Below, piece after piece: positions 47,641 to 61,800 of a stretch of DNA of 64,000 nt (its first letter is position 1; each line of letters begins with the position of its first letter). The stretch comes from Cinclus cinclus (taxonomy: Eukaryota; Chordata; Aves; Passeriformes; Cinclidae). A program made the translations under genes and the position numbers. The notes under the pieces are model-generated. The model did no database searches and was not told the DNA's origin. It was given only the letters and a program-made list of their open reading frames with translations. The stretch is taken from contig NC_085046.1 in assembly GCF_963662255.1 (NCBI RefSeq), positions 45,833,797-45,897,796 of the forward strand, read 5' to 3'.

Positions 47641-50600
47641 GTAAGTTCTTTCTTCACATTCTTTAAATTATTTTTTTATTCTTTCTGAAAAATAAATATA
47701 CAGAAGTATGCTTGCTTTTTAGCCATAGATTTTGCCTCCTATAAATATGTAATTTTAAAATAAAAAGCTTGGGTATTTTGTTTCTATTTTATTTTTCAAA
47801 ATGATGCTATTTTTGTCAAATCTGAGGTGCTGCATTTTGAAAGATGTAGTTGGTCTATGGAATTTGTAGGCAATAAAACAAGAAAATTAATAGAGTCATA
47901 ACTTTTAGGACTTAGGTACCTTTTACACCTGTAACTAACAGTCCAGCTATGTGCATATTTAATCACACCTTTGCAGATGATTTGTGAGAGTCAAAAAAAG
48001 CTGTGCAGAAATCTGAGACACAGCCTGGGGCAGCAGTAGAAAGCAGAATAGAAAACTATTCTTCTTTGTTTATGATGTTCAGTTCAACCACTGCATTGTT
48101 ATCTCTTTGCTCCTCCCTTCAGGAATGATCATTAAATTGTAATATCACCCTCCCAGTCAGTGAAGGACTTACACAAATACTTATCTTTAAGGTTGTTCTA
48201 TTTAACTCAACAAGGAGACTAGAAGTTAACAAGACACCATTACATATTTCCTTCAGTACATATTTAAATATTTTACCAAATAGGGACAGAATGCTAAAAT
48301 GGGGTTTTATGACCTATAGGATAGCTTTAGAAAGAACACAGTGTTCCTATTATTTTGTCTAAAATCAAATGGTGTTGTTCAGTTTGGTCCTGGGTTCTCT
48401 TGAATTTCAGAAATCCCAAATGCTAAATATCTGTTTTTTCACTCTGCAGCTCAATTATTTTGAAACGTGTGTCTTGGGATAAAAATAAATCTAGCTTGCA
48501 AGTCTTCATTATCAAAATGATGGCAAATACAAGGGACAACCTCAGAAACACTTGAAATAATACTGAGCAGAGGAAGAAATGAAAGAGAATTCAACTGACT
48601 AGCAGTTGATTTCATGTAAGCTCAGCTTCAAGGGAGAAGAAATTCGTATAGACGTTTGCTCAAATACGACATACCATTAGTATAATTAATTTACCAATCT
48701 CTATCTTGCCTCTTTGTTTTTATGTTTTTCATTTAACCTTTCTCATGTGTTCTTCTGTAACATGAGAGGGGAGGAAAAGAGTGAGGCCAGCCATTCCCTC
48801 AAAGCACAAGAGAGTAAGAGGTTTGAAAGAAGTACAGTGATTCCTTCAAAAATGCTGCCAGAGAGTGATGCCTTGTGATAATTGTTTCATGGGAGAAGGA
48901 GGAAAAAACTACAGTTCTTCAAAATTAAAATAACTCATCTAGGAACCAGGTTACCTAAAGCCCCAAAACTTCTTGATGATATAAGGGAATAATCATGACT
49001 ACAAACATGTGAAGTTAAGGCCAGATCATTACTGCTTGTCTTCCTGCCATGCAGATCTGTAAAGAGCCTGGCTCCGTCTTCCCAGTGACCACTTTCTATG
49101 TACTGGCAGCCTGCTGTTAGGTCTCCCCAAAGGATAAACAACCTTGTTCCCTTATGGGAAGGGATTAAGAGTCTTAAGGGTCCTCCTACCTGCATTGCAC
49201 TGCCTGTGCTTGAACCTAAGAGGCCCATTGTCCTGTCTCACAGTTCCATGCTCCACTGTTGCACCTGAAACAGAGGTTTTTGTGGTTTTTTTTTTTATTT
49301 TACAGTTATCTCACTATAGACCCATTTAGTACTTGGAGAAGAGCTGTTTCCAAACTTTTATGATTAACAAGGCATTCTTGGCTTTCACAGAGAATTTAAT
49401 CAAGGAGCTTAAATACCCAGTGTTATACAGCACTGGTAGCTACCACTAGCTGTTTTACCATTGGTATTTTCACATTTGCCATTTTCAAATAATTAATTCC
49501 ACTTTTGCAGCAGAAGTGCTGTAAATCTTATCCCAACTACCATACGACAGTAACTGGAAACTTTGCTAATTCAGCCAGTTTCTGATAAGATATACACACA
49601 GCCCATTCTCTCACCCCCTCACTCATGTTGATCCTGATCCTGTCTTCACATACTAACACACCAAACATTTCTGGCACTCCAGCAGATATTAATTTTCCAA
49701 AGTAAAAACAACATAGGGAGGTACAAGAACATACTGTACATGGGAGAGCTTTGAGTACAGTTTAAATGCAGCCAATTTCTATGAAGTGGGTCAAAACTAG
49801 TCAAGTTGTGAAAGGATACACATTAAACTGAAAAAAAAAGTAATCAAAGGATTGTTTTCAAAGCAGTTTGTTACAAAGAGAAAAAGTACCTCATCTCTTA
49901 AAGGGCTGGAGAGCCTCTTTTGTCTACTGTTGCTGAAGTTAAATATAGTTAGCTTTGGCATGATGCTTTTTAAGCTCCATGGCTGGCATACAGTTATCAC
50001 TAATTAAACACAGTGGTCATACCAGTGGAAAATTCAGCAGTTTAGTTTATTCTACGGTAAAAAATATAATGAAATATACTCTTTTGGGCTTGATTTAGAA
50101 AAATCACCACTGACATCAGTTCCATAAATTAGCAACCCTATGCTAGATGAAGATGATTTTCATATTAGAAATAAGAAAAAACTAAACCAGAGTTCAAATA
50201 ACATTGAATGCTCTCAACTTCAGACAAAGTTAGGAGCTTGTAGTGGAAGCAAAATCTTTGTTCTTGACAAGGTAGAATTCCTTGAAGGAATTCCAGAAAG
50301 GGCTTGCTGAAATTACAGTACACAGGATGAAAACTTGTTACTAAAATCACAGTTTAAATTATGTAGAATCACATAGTTACTAAAATCACGTAATAATGTC
50401 ACATAGGACATTATTAATAGTCCTAGCACAATCTTACATGAGTCACTGTGAGATTTTTTGTGGATAAAGTTATTTCAAAGTGGACTGCAGTCATCTAGGT
50501 TTACATTTACAGTACACATGATTAATCTTGCAGCAACAAAAAGACTGCAATTATTTATTCATACTGGAATGCTGTTCATTTCACCTTCTAGTTCAGCTGT

Positions 50601-53600
50601 GAGTCTACTGTACAAATATGTATTTGGACAAATTGGAATAGCTATTTTATTTATGAAATAGATGATAAAGACTCCTGTAGAATTTTTGACACCACACCTT
50701 GTTATGTGTATTATATCAAGCTGCACTATGCAGCAGTTATGAGGAAAGTCCTCTATAGCTATACATTTTTACAGAAAGCCTAAAGAAATTCTATTATGCA
50801 TTCTATAGCTAATTTTTTAGACATAATAATGAAGTTAATATTTGATTTAGGGTTTAATTCAGCATATGGGCTAATTCCATTCAAAGTTTCATTTTATTTT
50901 TAAAAAGCTGAGATATTTTTGAATTTTAGATCTGCAACCAGAACACCCTTCACTGATAAACTTGGGGTTTTTTTCCTCCCTCTCCTTACTTAGAAAGTGT
51001 CCAAACCAATTTTAGTTATAATTTAAAGTATATTTTTCTTGGCCACTCTTAACTCTTACCTGCAAGCCCAACAGAGTGTGACCAGACATCTGGACATATT
51101 GGACTTCAGTCTCTGATATCCTGAAAAAACAAAACAAGCTATTCCATGAATACCACATCTAACAGAGCCTGGTTTCCTATGAATTTGTGTCCCATTTCCT
51201 TTATATCCCAACAAATAATAAACCCAGCTAGAGACACTATATCCTGTGGCTGGTCTGGAGCTACAAGTGTGCTAATTGCCCAGCCAATATGCTTGTGCTC
51301 TTGGCTGGTCAGGATGTGTGTGCTGACTGTCTGTCTGGCCTCCACCATGCAGTATATATATTTTGCCTTTCTAAAAAGGCTAAATACTGTCTGGGGGAAT
51401 GGAGGCACTGAATATAAGGCAGAAAGGTACTTTTTGGCAACCACTTAGTTTAATAAGTGGTTCTTACCTGTACTCAGCATACTACTTACTAGAAATGACT
51501 TGTCATTCAGAGTCTTATCCCTTTGCACTGGCCAAACAGGTTGTGATTTTTTTTCTTTACGAGAGTATGTTGAAATTTGGGAAATGCTAATGTGTTCTTT
51601 TCCATGGTGTTGCTTTTTTAGCTTCCTTTTTTTACAGCTACATATATTTTCAAAAACGCTACCTTTTCTAATGAAAGCCACTATTTCTTTTGAATTGGGA
51701 GCATTAGATTTGAAAAGGGATTTGAAAATTCAAGGAAAACATGCCAACAGTTCTATATTCCCTGAAAGTATTCCCTTTCAACACCTAAATACTATTATTA
51801 GGTTGCAAGTAAACTGTAGAGCCTTAGGTAGGAGCTGAGCAAACTGCACTAATCACACACATAGTTTAAGGTTTTAGTCAAATGTAAAATTGTGAAGTCC
51901 GTATTTAGTTGCTTAAAAAACAAATGTGAAAACTGCCAAGCTCCCAAAAGCTTTTATGAATGCCAGAAGGTCTGAATATCGGTTTGGGAGCAACATGCAG
52001 GATTTCCAAAAGAGGTGTAGTGGTGTTTGCATACAGCTCTCAATAATGTTTAATCAGAGTTGAGTGTTTTGAAAATCACAGCCTCCTGAACATAGCTCTG
52101 GGGCCTTCTTTTGAAAAATCTGTGTTTTTCAAGGATAGAGAGGGAATAGGTAAATTTACATTCCTGCGCATATCTAGATAAGCAAAAAAGACACCAAAGT
52201 TCATGAATGCCAAGTTCAAAATGAGGAAGAGGCAATGATTCTTCATTTCCTTTGCCCAAGGATGTTGTAAATGCTAAAAACATTTTTGGGCTGGGAAAAT
52301 CCTCAGAAAATATTTCCATCAAAGGTTACTAAATTGAAAGAAACCATGTCTAGCTTAGAAAGTCCCAAATCTGAAAGTAGCTGGAAGCTGGGGGAGTCTC
52401 AGAGGGAAATATTGTATAGAATTGCCCTTTTCTAGGTCTACCTTAGACAGCTGACACATGGAATTTTGGCAATAACCTGGGAAAAATTTACTGGAGAGAA
52501 AAAAGGGAAAGATCTACACCTGTGACCCTACGCCTTGTTACCATAAGCTAGCAAAATTCATACTCCAGGGTTGGGGACCATATCTTCGGTGATGAAGCAG
52601 CAAATCTTTATCTGTTATTCTGCAACAGAGAAGCAAGTCACGCACAATCCCAACTAAAGATCAGTGCTTCAAATAATTTTCAAAAATCACCAAGTAAAAA
52701 GACTGGTTTGTTTCAGAAGGGAAAAAGAAAAAAGAAAAAAAGAAGAAAAATAAGCAAACCATAAAAATGTAATGTGATTGAAACTCTCTCAAAAGGAAAT
52801 AAACAATGACCCAAAAGCTAAAAACGGCAGGAATTATTTTCATGTTGACAGTCTTTTGCAGTGTTGTTACACCCGGTATTTAAGGTTTATTTCTAGGCCA
52901 GCCAGCTTTTCTTACTGGCAGTGCCTGAATTATCACATACACACTCCCAGGGTATGGATTTATTTTTAAACCCCACAATTTTAGCAAACCTTTCAAGAAT
53001 ATTTTACACAGTGATACTAGAGAATCAATTATTTAAACTGTTTTTACGTGGATTTTCCCTCCTCTATTTCTTTGTTATTAAAGAAAACAGAAAAATTTGG
53101 ATCAGACTTGTACCTATCCAGTCCAAATAAATTTTTAACACCATGGCATCAAATTTACATATGACGTGACATGAAGTAACATAACATAAAACAATATCGC
53201 TCTGCATGGCACATTAGAAATTAAAAATAAATATTTCCTTTGGATCCCATTGGTGCTGTCAATTTTACTTGCACTTCTCTATATTTGTTCCTCTCACATT
53301 GTGCCTCTTAGTTTCTTGCTTAGGTGAAGAATTAGGCTCCTCTTCCCAATATGTTGGTTAAAAACATGTGTAACATGTCCACATTCTTGACTTTTTTAGA
53401 AGCACAGAGGAAAATCAGATCTTTCCTCTAGAATCTTCACTGATGTTTGGCTGATTTTTGTTGTTGTTTTTTTGTTTTCATAAAAGTTGTCATTAAATTT
53501 AAGAAAAAATTAAAGTTGGATAGTACTGAAGTACTATCTGAGCTGGTAGTAACATGTATGTTAATACTCGTCATACAGATACTTAGATGTATACATAAGG

Positions 53601-55435
53601 ATATCAGAAACATGTTGGTATGATTTAGTAATGGATAAAGTCAGACGGTCTCCATACAAAATCTAGAGATGATTTTTCCAATTGGTAAAAATGATATTGT
53701 TAATTGAAAGCCATATGGTTCCTGCCAATTTATGGAGAATCAATCAATCTTTTAATGAAAGATTGGAAAGCAGTTATTGACATCCTCATTGGTATCAGTG
53801 AGGAAAAGAAAACTCACAGAAGTGCGCATTTTTAAAAGCACTCTCTTGACTAAATGTCTTTGTTTTCAGAGCCTGCTTAAAGTCTGTTGGGCTTTTTTTC
53901 TGGAGATGTTGATCAAAATTGTATAATTTTGATTTCTGATGAAGTTGTCAACATGACATCCTTGAGAAATTGAAACTTTTGATCCCTAGTTGCCAGACAT
54001 GTGGCCAGTTAGGAGTAAAGTACAAATCACCTAGGCAACAGCTCTGTGATGGCTCTGCACCATGTGGTGAGGGGAAAGTGAGATAAGGCTTTAGGAAGAC
54101 ATTTCTTGTAGTAGGGACATTGCAACATGTTGCCAGAGGTGGCAGTGGAGTTGGTCTTACTACTGCTCTTTATGGGCTGGTTAGATAAATGCCTGTCAGT
54201 AATAATATAGGTGCAGGTGATTCTTCCTTGCAGCAGGAAAAGAAAAAGGTAATGTCTCCTGGGGTCTTCTTCAGCTCCGTTTTCTGTGCTTCCATTTAGG
54301 TCTCTTTACAGCTCTTTACAGCTAGAAAAACACCAGAAAGGTTACAGTTACTTTAGCATAGCACTCTGCCTAGGCTGAAAAACTCTGTTGTGAAAGGTAT
54401 ATTGTGTAGTTAGAACTATATTCACTTCCCCTTCTCCGTAACATCCATGTCTCCTTCTTTTGTGTGGATTTGGCTTTTTTAAAGCTGTTTTTTCAGGCAA
54501 AATATTGTTAGTTAAACAGACATCATCTTTCAAAAGCAGTCTTAGCCCATGGGTATAGAACTGGCAAGAGCATTGTGCATTTCTCTGCCTTGAGACTCAT
54601 TCTTCCAGAAACAGCAGCCATCTGGTTAGAACCCATTGTTATACCAGAGCGCTGCAAGGCAAATATATTTGCTCTGTCTTGGTTGTGAGGGAATTCAATC
54701 AGTTTCTGGATAGCTGCAGGGTAACTCAGCATCATTGCTATGAATATAGGAATGCTCTGTCTTTGGGTTGTGACTTCTCTGACCAGCATATGGCTTCAAA
54801 CATCCACAAGAGAGCTCCATCCATTTGTAATGACACAAATGATTGGTAGAGACACCATGCTTTTTGGCAGTCATTGCATCATGCCATCTGACTTTTAGTT
54901 GGTAGCATGATATCAATAACTGCTACAGGTCAGTTGTGTATAAACAAACTATATAATAACTAGTATCACTGAATAAAGATGCTGGTTCTACAGGTATTTT
55001 GGGGGAAACATACGTAAACACACTTGGTTTATAAATGTACAATATTTATACATGTGTATATGCAAAATATGAACTGAACGAGCTCCTGCTAAAGTGATTT
55101 GATGGTTTTTAATTTCAGGGAGTCACTGAAATTTGAAAAAGTTCACAGGCATTATAATAACCTAAACTGTACTTTTTAAAGGACAAAGCTACAGGTTAGC
55201 CTTCCTATGCTGCCCCAGGGGTGAACTAGCCTTTGGTTACCAGCCACTTTGGGAAAGACTTATAAAGCAATGAAGCTTTTGTTTTTCAAAGATATGTTTA
55301 ATCCCAGTGGGCGCCAGTCAAAATGTACCCTGTAGAGCAGATACATTAGGTGAGAGAGCATCTCTAAATTCTTATCAACTGCTTTTTTCCGACTTTGATC
55401 CTGATATGGTGCTTTTGTTTCTCACTCACCTGCAG
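47641..55435 (+). other. BMPER: BMPER intron, 7795 bases
   Basis: A phase 1 intron from GTAAGT to CACCTGCAG. It is AT-rich throughout, with an A-rich purine stretch near 52719-52752. No exon, RNA gene or recognisable mobile element was found. Overlapping short frames at 51.1-51.4 kb and 54.3-54.9 kb show no family I know. Confidence 0.88.
52719..52752. repeat. A-rich low-complexity purine stretch
   Basis: A run of A with interspersed G (GGGAAAAAGAAAAAAG and similar) inside an intron. Confidence 0.85.
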
Positions 55436-55765
55436 AGCCTGGAGTTTGCACTGTATTTGGAGATCCTCACTACAACACTTTTGATGGACGGACATTTAAC
55501 TTTCAGGGAACATGTCAGTACGTTTTGACAAAAGACTGCTCCTCCTCTGCCTCGCCCTTTCAGGTGCTGGTGAAAAATGATGCCCGTCGGACCCGTTCTT
55601 TCTCCTGGACAAAGTCAGTGGACCTTGTGTTGGGCAGAAGTATAATCAGCCTCCAGCAGCACCTCACAGTGAAGTGGAATGGGACCCAAATTTCACTACC
55701 TTGTGAGACACCACATTTTCAGATCAATTTGGATGGTTATTTGCTGAAAGTGACAACCAAAGCAG
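55436..55765 (+). CDS. BMPER: BMPER exon: first part of VWD domain, with FGDPH cleavage motif
   Basis: This exon has 330 bases, phase 1 start and phase 1 end, with acceptor CACCTGCAG and donor GTAGGA. After the split Lys it reads [20 protein letters not shown], the standard opening of a von Willebrand factor D domain, and runs to KVTTKA plus the first base of a Gly codon. It aligns with human residues about 360-469 with no gap. FGDPH (55456-55470) is the Asp-Pro cleavage motif of VWD proteins. In known BMPER/CV2 the cut lies between Asp and Pro, and the two parts stay joined by disulfides. An NGT sequon (in KWNGTQ) replaces the human NGS at the same place. The VWD region is the known chordin-contacting part. 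The domain is completed by the exon at 62698, 6.9 kb downstream. Confidence 0.97.
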
Positions 55766-56095
55766 GTAGGACAAATATAAGTATGTGTCTGTTTATGTGT
55801 TTGTGTGTGTGTCTTCTTTCTCTCTGAAGAACTTCTGAAGTTCATGAACAGTACTCAGTAAAAAAACATGATAGCAGTAATAAATATCATTATAACTTTT
55901 TAGAGACCAGAGAAACCCACAGCGTTTTCGAAATTCTCTCAGCCCATAAGAAGACAGAAATCCCAGCTATGAGTCTGAAGTCTGCAGGATGTTGCTAAGC
56001 TGTGTTTCATTTTGTGGCTGACAATTAGCTGCCCAAACAGATAAATGAGCTATGACTTTCACTTCTAGTAACTTAAAAGTGGTTTATGGAGAGTA

Positions 56096-57140
56096 TGGTG
56101 GGTTGATCTTGGGAATCAACCAAACATACCCACCAAAGCCACTGTATCACTCTGTCACTCCCCTCCTCACATGGACAGAGAGGAAAAAATGTAGTGGAAG
56201 ACATGTGGTTCAAGATAAGAAGCAGTTACCATCATGGGAAAAAATAGACTCAGTTTGGGGAAATTAGGTTAATTTTTGGCCAATAATATTAGGGTAGAAT
56301 AATGAGAAATGAAGTAAAATCTTTAAAAAGCCTCCACACTCCAAATCCCCTTCTTCACAAGCTTAACTTTACTCCAAATTCTCTCTACCTCCTCCTGCCC
56401 CAAGTGGTGTAGGGAGAAATGGGAATGGGATTTGAAGTCAGTCCATCACATATTTTATCTACCATTTCTTCCTCCTCAGAAGGAGAACTTCTCACAACAA
56501 ATCCTTGCTCCAGCCTGGGCTCCCTTCCACAGGAGAGAACTCTCTGCAAAGTTCTCCAGTGTAAGTCCCTGCTGTGGGCTGCATTTCTTCACAAACTTCA
56601 AAAATGCAGGTCCCTTCTACAGAGTGCTGCCCTTCAGGAACAGACCAATGTGGATTCCCCATAAGGTCACAAGTCTTGCTAGCAGATATGCTCTAGGGTG
56701 GCCTTCTGTCTTCATGGCTCCAGGATGGGCTTCCCACAGGATCACAGTCTCCTGTAGGCATCCATCTACTCCAGGGGCTGCAGGTAGAACTCTGCTTCAG
56801 CATGGACCTCCATGGGCTGCTGGAAGGCAACCTTGCCTCACCGAGGTCTGCAACCTGGGCTGCAGGGGAATATCTGCTCCAGTACCTCCTCTCCCTCCTC
56901 CACTGACTGCAGAATTGTTTATCTTACACTTTCCCTCCTCTTTGAAGTTGCAAAGGGCTTTTCTCCCCCTTCTTAAATATGTTATCCTAGAGGTGCCACC
57001 ATTGTTCCCAAGGCCAAACCCATCTTGGAGCCAGCTGCAATTGGCTCCATTGGACACTGGGGGAAGTTTCTAGCAACTTCTCACAGAAGCCACCTCTGTA
57101 GCTCTCTGCTTACAAAATCTTGCCATACAAACTCAGTACA
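56096..57140 (-). mobile_element. Antisense LTR-like block, probable solo LTR of an avian endogenous retrovirus
   Basis: The block matches from memory a bird LTR type whose plus-strand (antisense) form starts near TGGTGGGTTGA and ends near CAAACTCAGTACA. Internal landmarks agree in order: CTATACC-type and CACTCCCCTCCTCA text near 56150, CTACCTCCTCCTGCCCC, repeated 'ctgctccag...gggct' style units, CTTCTTAAATATGTTATC, CTTGGAGCCAGCTGCAATTGG and TTCTAGCAACTTCTCACAG. On the minus strand it would start TGTACTGAG and carries CCAAT boxes near the start. No gag, pol or env lies beside it, so it looks like a solo LTR of about 1.05 kb. I could not find a clean target-site duplication. I do not assign a family name. 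Confidence 0.65.
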
Positions 57141-58807
57141 TGGTATTGTTTGTCTTTCAGACAACAACAGGGAGGATATCAGTTCTTAAACATAAAATTA
57201 ATGTTTTCCAAAGTTCCAGCAATGTATCCTGCAGTTAAGGTGATCAGTTATATAAATTCATAGATATAGATGGTTGGAATAAATTTGAGTTGTAAATTAT
57301 GGAAATATTTCACCAGAGCAATCCAGCAAAATGGAGACAGTGGTTTGAAAAGCACATCCTAATTTACTGTTCAGTGCCATCTTATTTGCCTTGCTTCGCG
57401 CACAAGTAAAAAAGTTGTCTGCAAGGAACAAAGTCTACAGCAGCACAAGCAAGAGGAAATTAGAAACTTTATAGAATATGCTACCTTATTTCTAGAAACA
57501 GGGAAGGGAAATAACATTCTCTCAGGTCTTTTATGTTTTAGAAAATGCATTAATTGTCAAAATGCTAAACCGGAGGACTTACTCTTGTTTTGATAAACTG
57601 TTCTGAAATGATAATATCCTTGCATAGATAAATACTGAGGGGAAGTTTAAAACTTTCTCATTAGCATCTGTTAGGTACTACTGTAGTTCTGAGAGATTTC
57701 ACTTACACAGTGAAGTATTGTTTCAGTGAGAATACTATTTATTGTTAATTCAATTAAATGCCATGTGAAAGCAGTGAAACCAGTCTTTCTTATGGAGTGA
57801 TACAGTCGCAGGTGTGGTGCATAGTCATACTCATTATCTAGCTTAAATTTTTTTCAAGGGGGACATTAGCACCCACTGTTGAGCTGAGAATTTAGACACC
57901 TGTCCTTTGGAAAAGTGAGTCTGCATAATGTGGATCTCGGCTGTGGGCTCATTCCTCAAAGTGGCGATGTAGATTTTTGTGGCTGTCTGTAAAATGCACA
58001 CAAGTTGACCATTATTCACAATTTCTAATTAGAAACATCTTGAGAGTTTTTCTTTGCAGCCAGCTGAACACCATTAATTCAGGAGATGTGGATTTCATTA
58101 CCCAACCACAGGCCAAGGAAAGGTTTTCAACTGAAGATGAATGACAGCTAATCCTGCTGCTATTCCATTTGTCTCTGGTGCAAGCCTACTAAATGACTAC
58201 ACACATCCTTGTCCATGTGTTGGCAGAGGAAGTGCAAAAATGGCATATGACAACATACCAAACAGTGTGTAATCACTACAAATTATAGCCTAAATAATTC
58301 CTCCCTTAACAGGGCAGGGTCAAGTTTCTCTTGCTGAATACAGCATGATGGGCCTTTGCTTAGAACATAATGCCTGAGAAATAGCAGAATGACCTGGCTC
58401 CATTTAGCTGGGAGAGGACAAGCAGCAGAGAGGCTGTAGAGAGGAAGAATGTGCTGAGTAGAACTGGTTTAAAGGCAAACATTTTGTTCCACAGGAAATT
58501 CTGAGTGCTGGGGGAAAAATTTGGAGAAATTTCTGTTTCAGAAGGAAACATGGTATTTAAAAAAATAGATGCTTTCTCAGTGTAGGGTGAAAAAAGAGGG
58601 GGGAAGTAATGAAAAAATAAGCAAAACTGCTGCATTAGAAAGTAAAATTCAGAGTAAAATTGGGCTGGGAAATGCAGGGCCTAATGCTTACAGCTCAGCC
58701 AGCATTCCCATGGATTTTGGTTTTCATTTTGGAGAGCTGTGAATTGAGCCTTAGATAAAATATTCCAAAGCTTCAGGAATTCTTGTGGTCCCTGAGTACA
58801 GGGCAAT

Positions 58808-58853
58808 GTGCATGGCAGGGCAGTCCTAGAGTGCATGGCAAGGCAGTCCTGGA
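58808..58853 (+). repeat. 23-base tandem duplication, two mismatches
   Basis: Two adjacent 23-base units (GTGCATGGCAGGGCAGTCCT plus three bases, and the same with two substitutions) occupy 58808-58830 and 58831-58853. Confidence 0.9.
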
Positions 58854-61800
58854 GTTTCATACCCTGATCATTCCAGGCAGCCCACCAGGCGAGCTGGAAG
58901 GAAACCAGCCTGGAGCCTTGCCAGTGATGTGTTGGAAGTTCATTGAATACAATATGTTTCCCTGAAGAATTTCAGTTCTGATGAATTGGCATTTTCCAGT
59001 GAAAACCTATTTTGTTGCTAAATTCCTCACTAGCTGTAGCCCCAGATACCACACAGCTGAAGTCCTTGCACTCTGCATTGGCAACTATGGATGTGCTTGG
59101 GATGTGTTGAGTCCTTATCCAAATTTGTGTGTTAGAAAGACAAAAGACTACAGCTTCATGGGACTGGTGTTACTTATCTATTCCTCTATTGTGTGAGCAA
59201 TTTGTTATTGTTTCTGTGCTATCTTTTGCACAAAGCCACTTTGCTGCACTTCTTCTGTACCACTTTGGCATTAAATCTTTAGGGAAGAGTCATTTGCCAG
59301 TCCTTGAGGGTGCCTTTAAATCTCAAGGATGCCATGAAAAATCATGCAAACAATTGATGAAAGATCCCATAAAGGGAACTCAGTGTGTGATGTACATAAA
59401 TCCAGAAGGATTTTTTTTTTAAATGGAGTAGAGCAGACAATGTGCCAAGTTAAGAAATGAAGTAACAATTTGGTTAAGCATCCTTCAGAGAGAGCGAGTA
59501 ATTGGAAGAAATGAAAAAGTAGCTCGGAGAACATTCCTTTTCTGCACATCCCCAGATGGGAGAGTTGTTGCATCCTTTGGCTTCTCATCTCTTGGATTCT
59601 GATTCTGGTCCAAATGAATGGGAAACTCATCCATTTTGAGCGGGGGGAAGAAAGGAGGGGTATTGACACCAAGAAAATCTTCTAAACAGTTTCTGTCTGC
59701 CATAGAGACCATTTCAAACACTGTTCTGTAGCATAATCCCATCTGTCACAGCTCTTACTGGTTTACAGAAACTAACTGGACTTTCTGGTTGTGAACAAAC
59801 AAAAGACTCACATTGCACAGTGCGGTCAGGCTCCCACAAAGTTATTATGCATGTAGGAGTAAATACCCTTCCTTGTTACTCCAAAGAGGAATAAGCTCTG
59901 TTATGGACAGAAACCTTTAGACTGTTCATCAAAGCCAGAAACTACCCTTCCATCTGAGCAATTACAGCAGAATAAAGTATAATTAAACCATACCAGCTAG
60001 AGGAAAGTACGTCCCTGTGGTAATTACACTGGGAGTCTCTTGAATGAAATCCAGTAATCAAGGCAGAAATACCTAGATTTAAAAATGTGCATTTTTATAT
60101 GCTGAGAAGAAAAGCCATAATTTTATGCTATTCTTCTTCTGCATTCCTGTATTCCTTTTGCTGGTCTACAAAAGCAACATCTAACAAGTAAATGAACTCA
60201 GGTGAAGAGGACATAAATATTCAGAAAAATTTTCAAGTTAACCTTTCATAGTTAATGTATTTTTACTGAAAGTCAGTAAGTTTTGTCTTAAGGAACAAAA
60301 ATAGTCCTAAAACTTAAGGTAGACTCTTTAGCCAGTCTTTTCTGACTTTGTTTAAAGTAGGAGCTTCTGAGGGAATTTCTCTTGGGGGGGAGAACTTGAA
60401 CACAGCCTTAAAGACTACAGTTATTTTCTGAAAAGAACTGACTGAGAATTTGGATCTTGATGCTTTAAATTTTGAGAAAGTTTATATGATTCTCAAGTCT
60501 GAAGAAATCTTGGTTTATACTTTAATGGAAAGTGTTTTTTAAATGCCAGCATAGCAATATTAATCTTGTGTCTGCAAATCAAGCTGTGTTGTGTTTTGTT
60601 CTGTTCAGTTTTGTCAGAAGCAAAGACAGCTGGATTTTGAATTTGTCCGGCAATGATAATGAAACAGCTTAAAAGGCAGCTTTTCCCCTTGCCACTGTGC
60701 TGGCCTCATTAACAGTTGTAGTATAGGACAATTTCTCAGTTGGCTGGGTGTAAAGTGCTTTTGGAGGAGGAGACAGTGGTGCCATCTATGCTGTGTTTAT
60801 GAGGTAATTTGAAACTGATTTCAGGCATAGTTAGCTCAGGATACTTTTTATTTTTCAGTATTTGTGCTACTCTTGCTAACCTATAGTAGTAAGAAAACAG
60901 CATCATAGACTGTAGTGACACGTGATGCAGAATTACCTTGACAGCCTTGGTGAGAAAATCATCCCCAAAAATCTTGGAGACATGGTATAACTTACATAAG
61001 CACTGGAGCAGGATGTTAAGATGGACACACCCTTCTATAGCCATAATTTCTTCTTGAAATCACCTTGTTCCTCTGCCGTGTGGGTAGGAATTGTCATAGG
61101 AGACAATGGGATGTGTTACTGAAGGAAGGGTTTCAGCTTTGAACTGAGTCACTGGTATGTTAATTGCATATATGAGGATTGGGCAGGATTTGGATCATGC
61201 AGTGACAAGAACTGATTTACAAGAGGAAAGCGTGATGCTAAGCTAGCCCACACAGCAAGTGAAGAAAGCTTGAGTGAAGCCCTGGTCCAGCACTGCAGAG
61301 TGATGCCCTTTGGTATTCTTGGCTAAGCAGGGGGAACAGGGTAAAATCTGGATTATGCTGTTGAAAAGCAGTATCCTGTGTTTATCTGTAACTAATGGCT
61401 GCTCACAGGTATTTTATGAGAATAAGTTAGCATCAGCAAAATTATTTGTGATCTTCAGATGCAGGGTTCCTGCAGCTGTGACATAGAACCATTCAGGAGA
61501 CATTGGAAGTAATTACAAGAACGGCCATTTTTGGGTAGAAGTTAGTCAAAAATGGTTCTTGGTGTTGTTTTTATGCCAAATGATATAAAAATTGTTCTCC
61601 CTTTTGAGCTGCCTACTTACTCCTCAAAGAATGGAATTCATTTAATTTACAGTCACCCAGGTAAAAACTAGATGTGTAGTCTCCACCTGATCTCTGGCCC
61701 CTCTAGAGTATTGTTTGGAGCAGAAAGACATTCAGAAATTCATTAATTCACTGTGCGTTAGACAATCCCATTGTGATCCAGAGCTGCCTATATTACTCCA

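Noticed and set aside
54348..54916. Three overlapping minus-strand frames of 61-88 codons
   Set aside because: I considered a processed pseudogene, but no family was recognised, no poly(A) tail was found, and the frames do not connect.
56432..57073. Open frame of 213 codons
   Set aside because: It lies wholly inside the antisense LTR-like block and has no retroviral protein motif.
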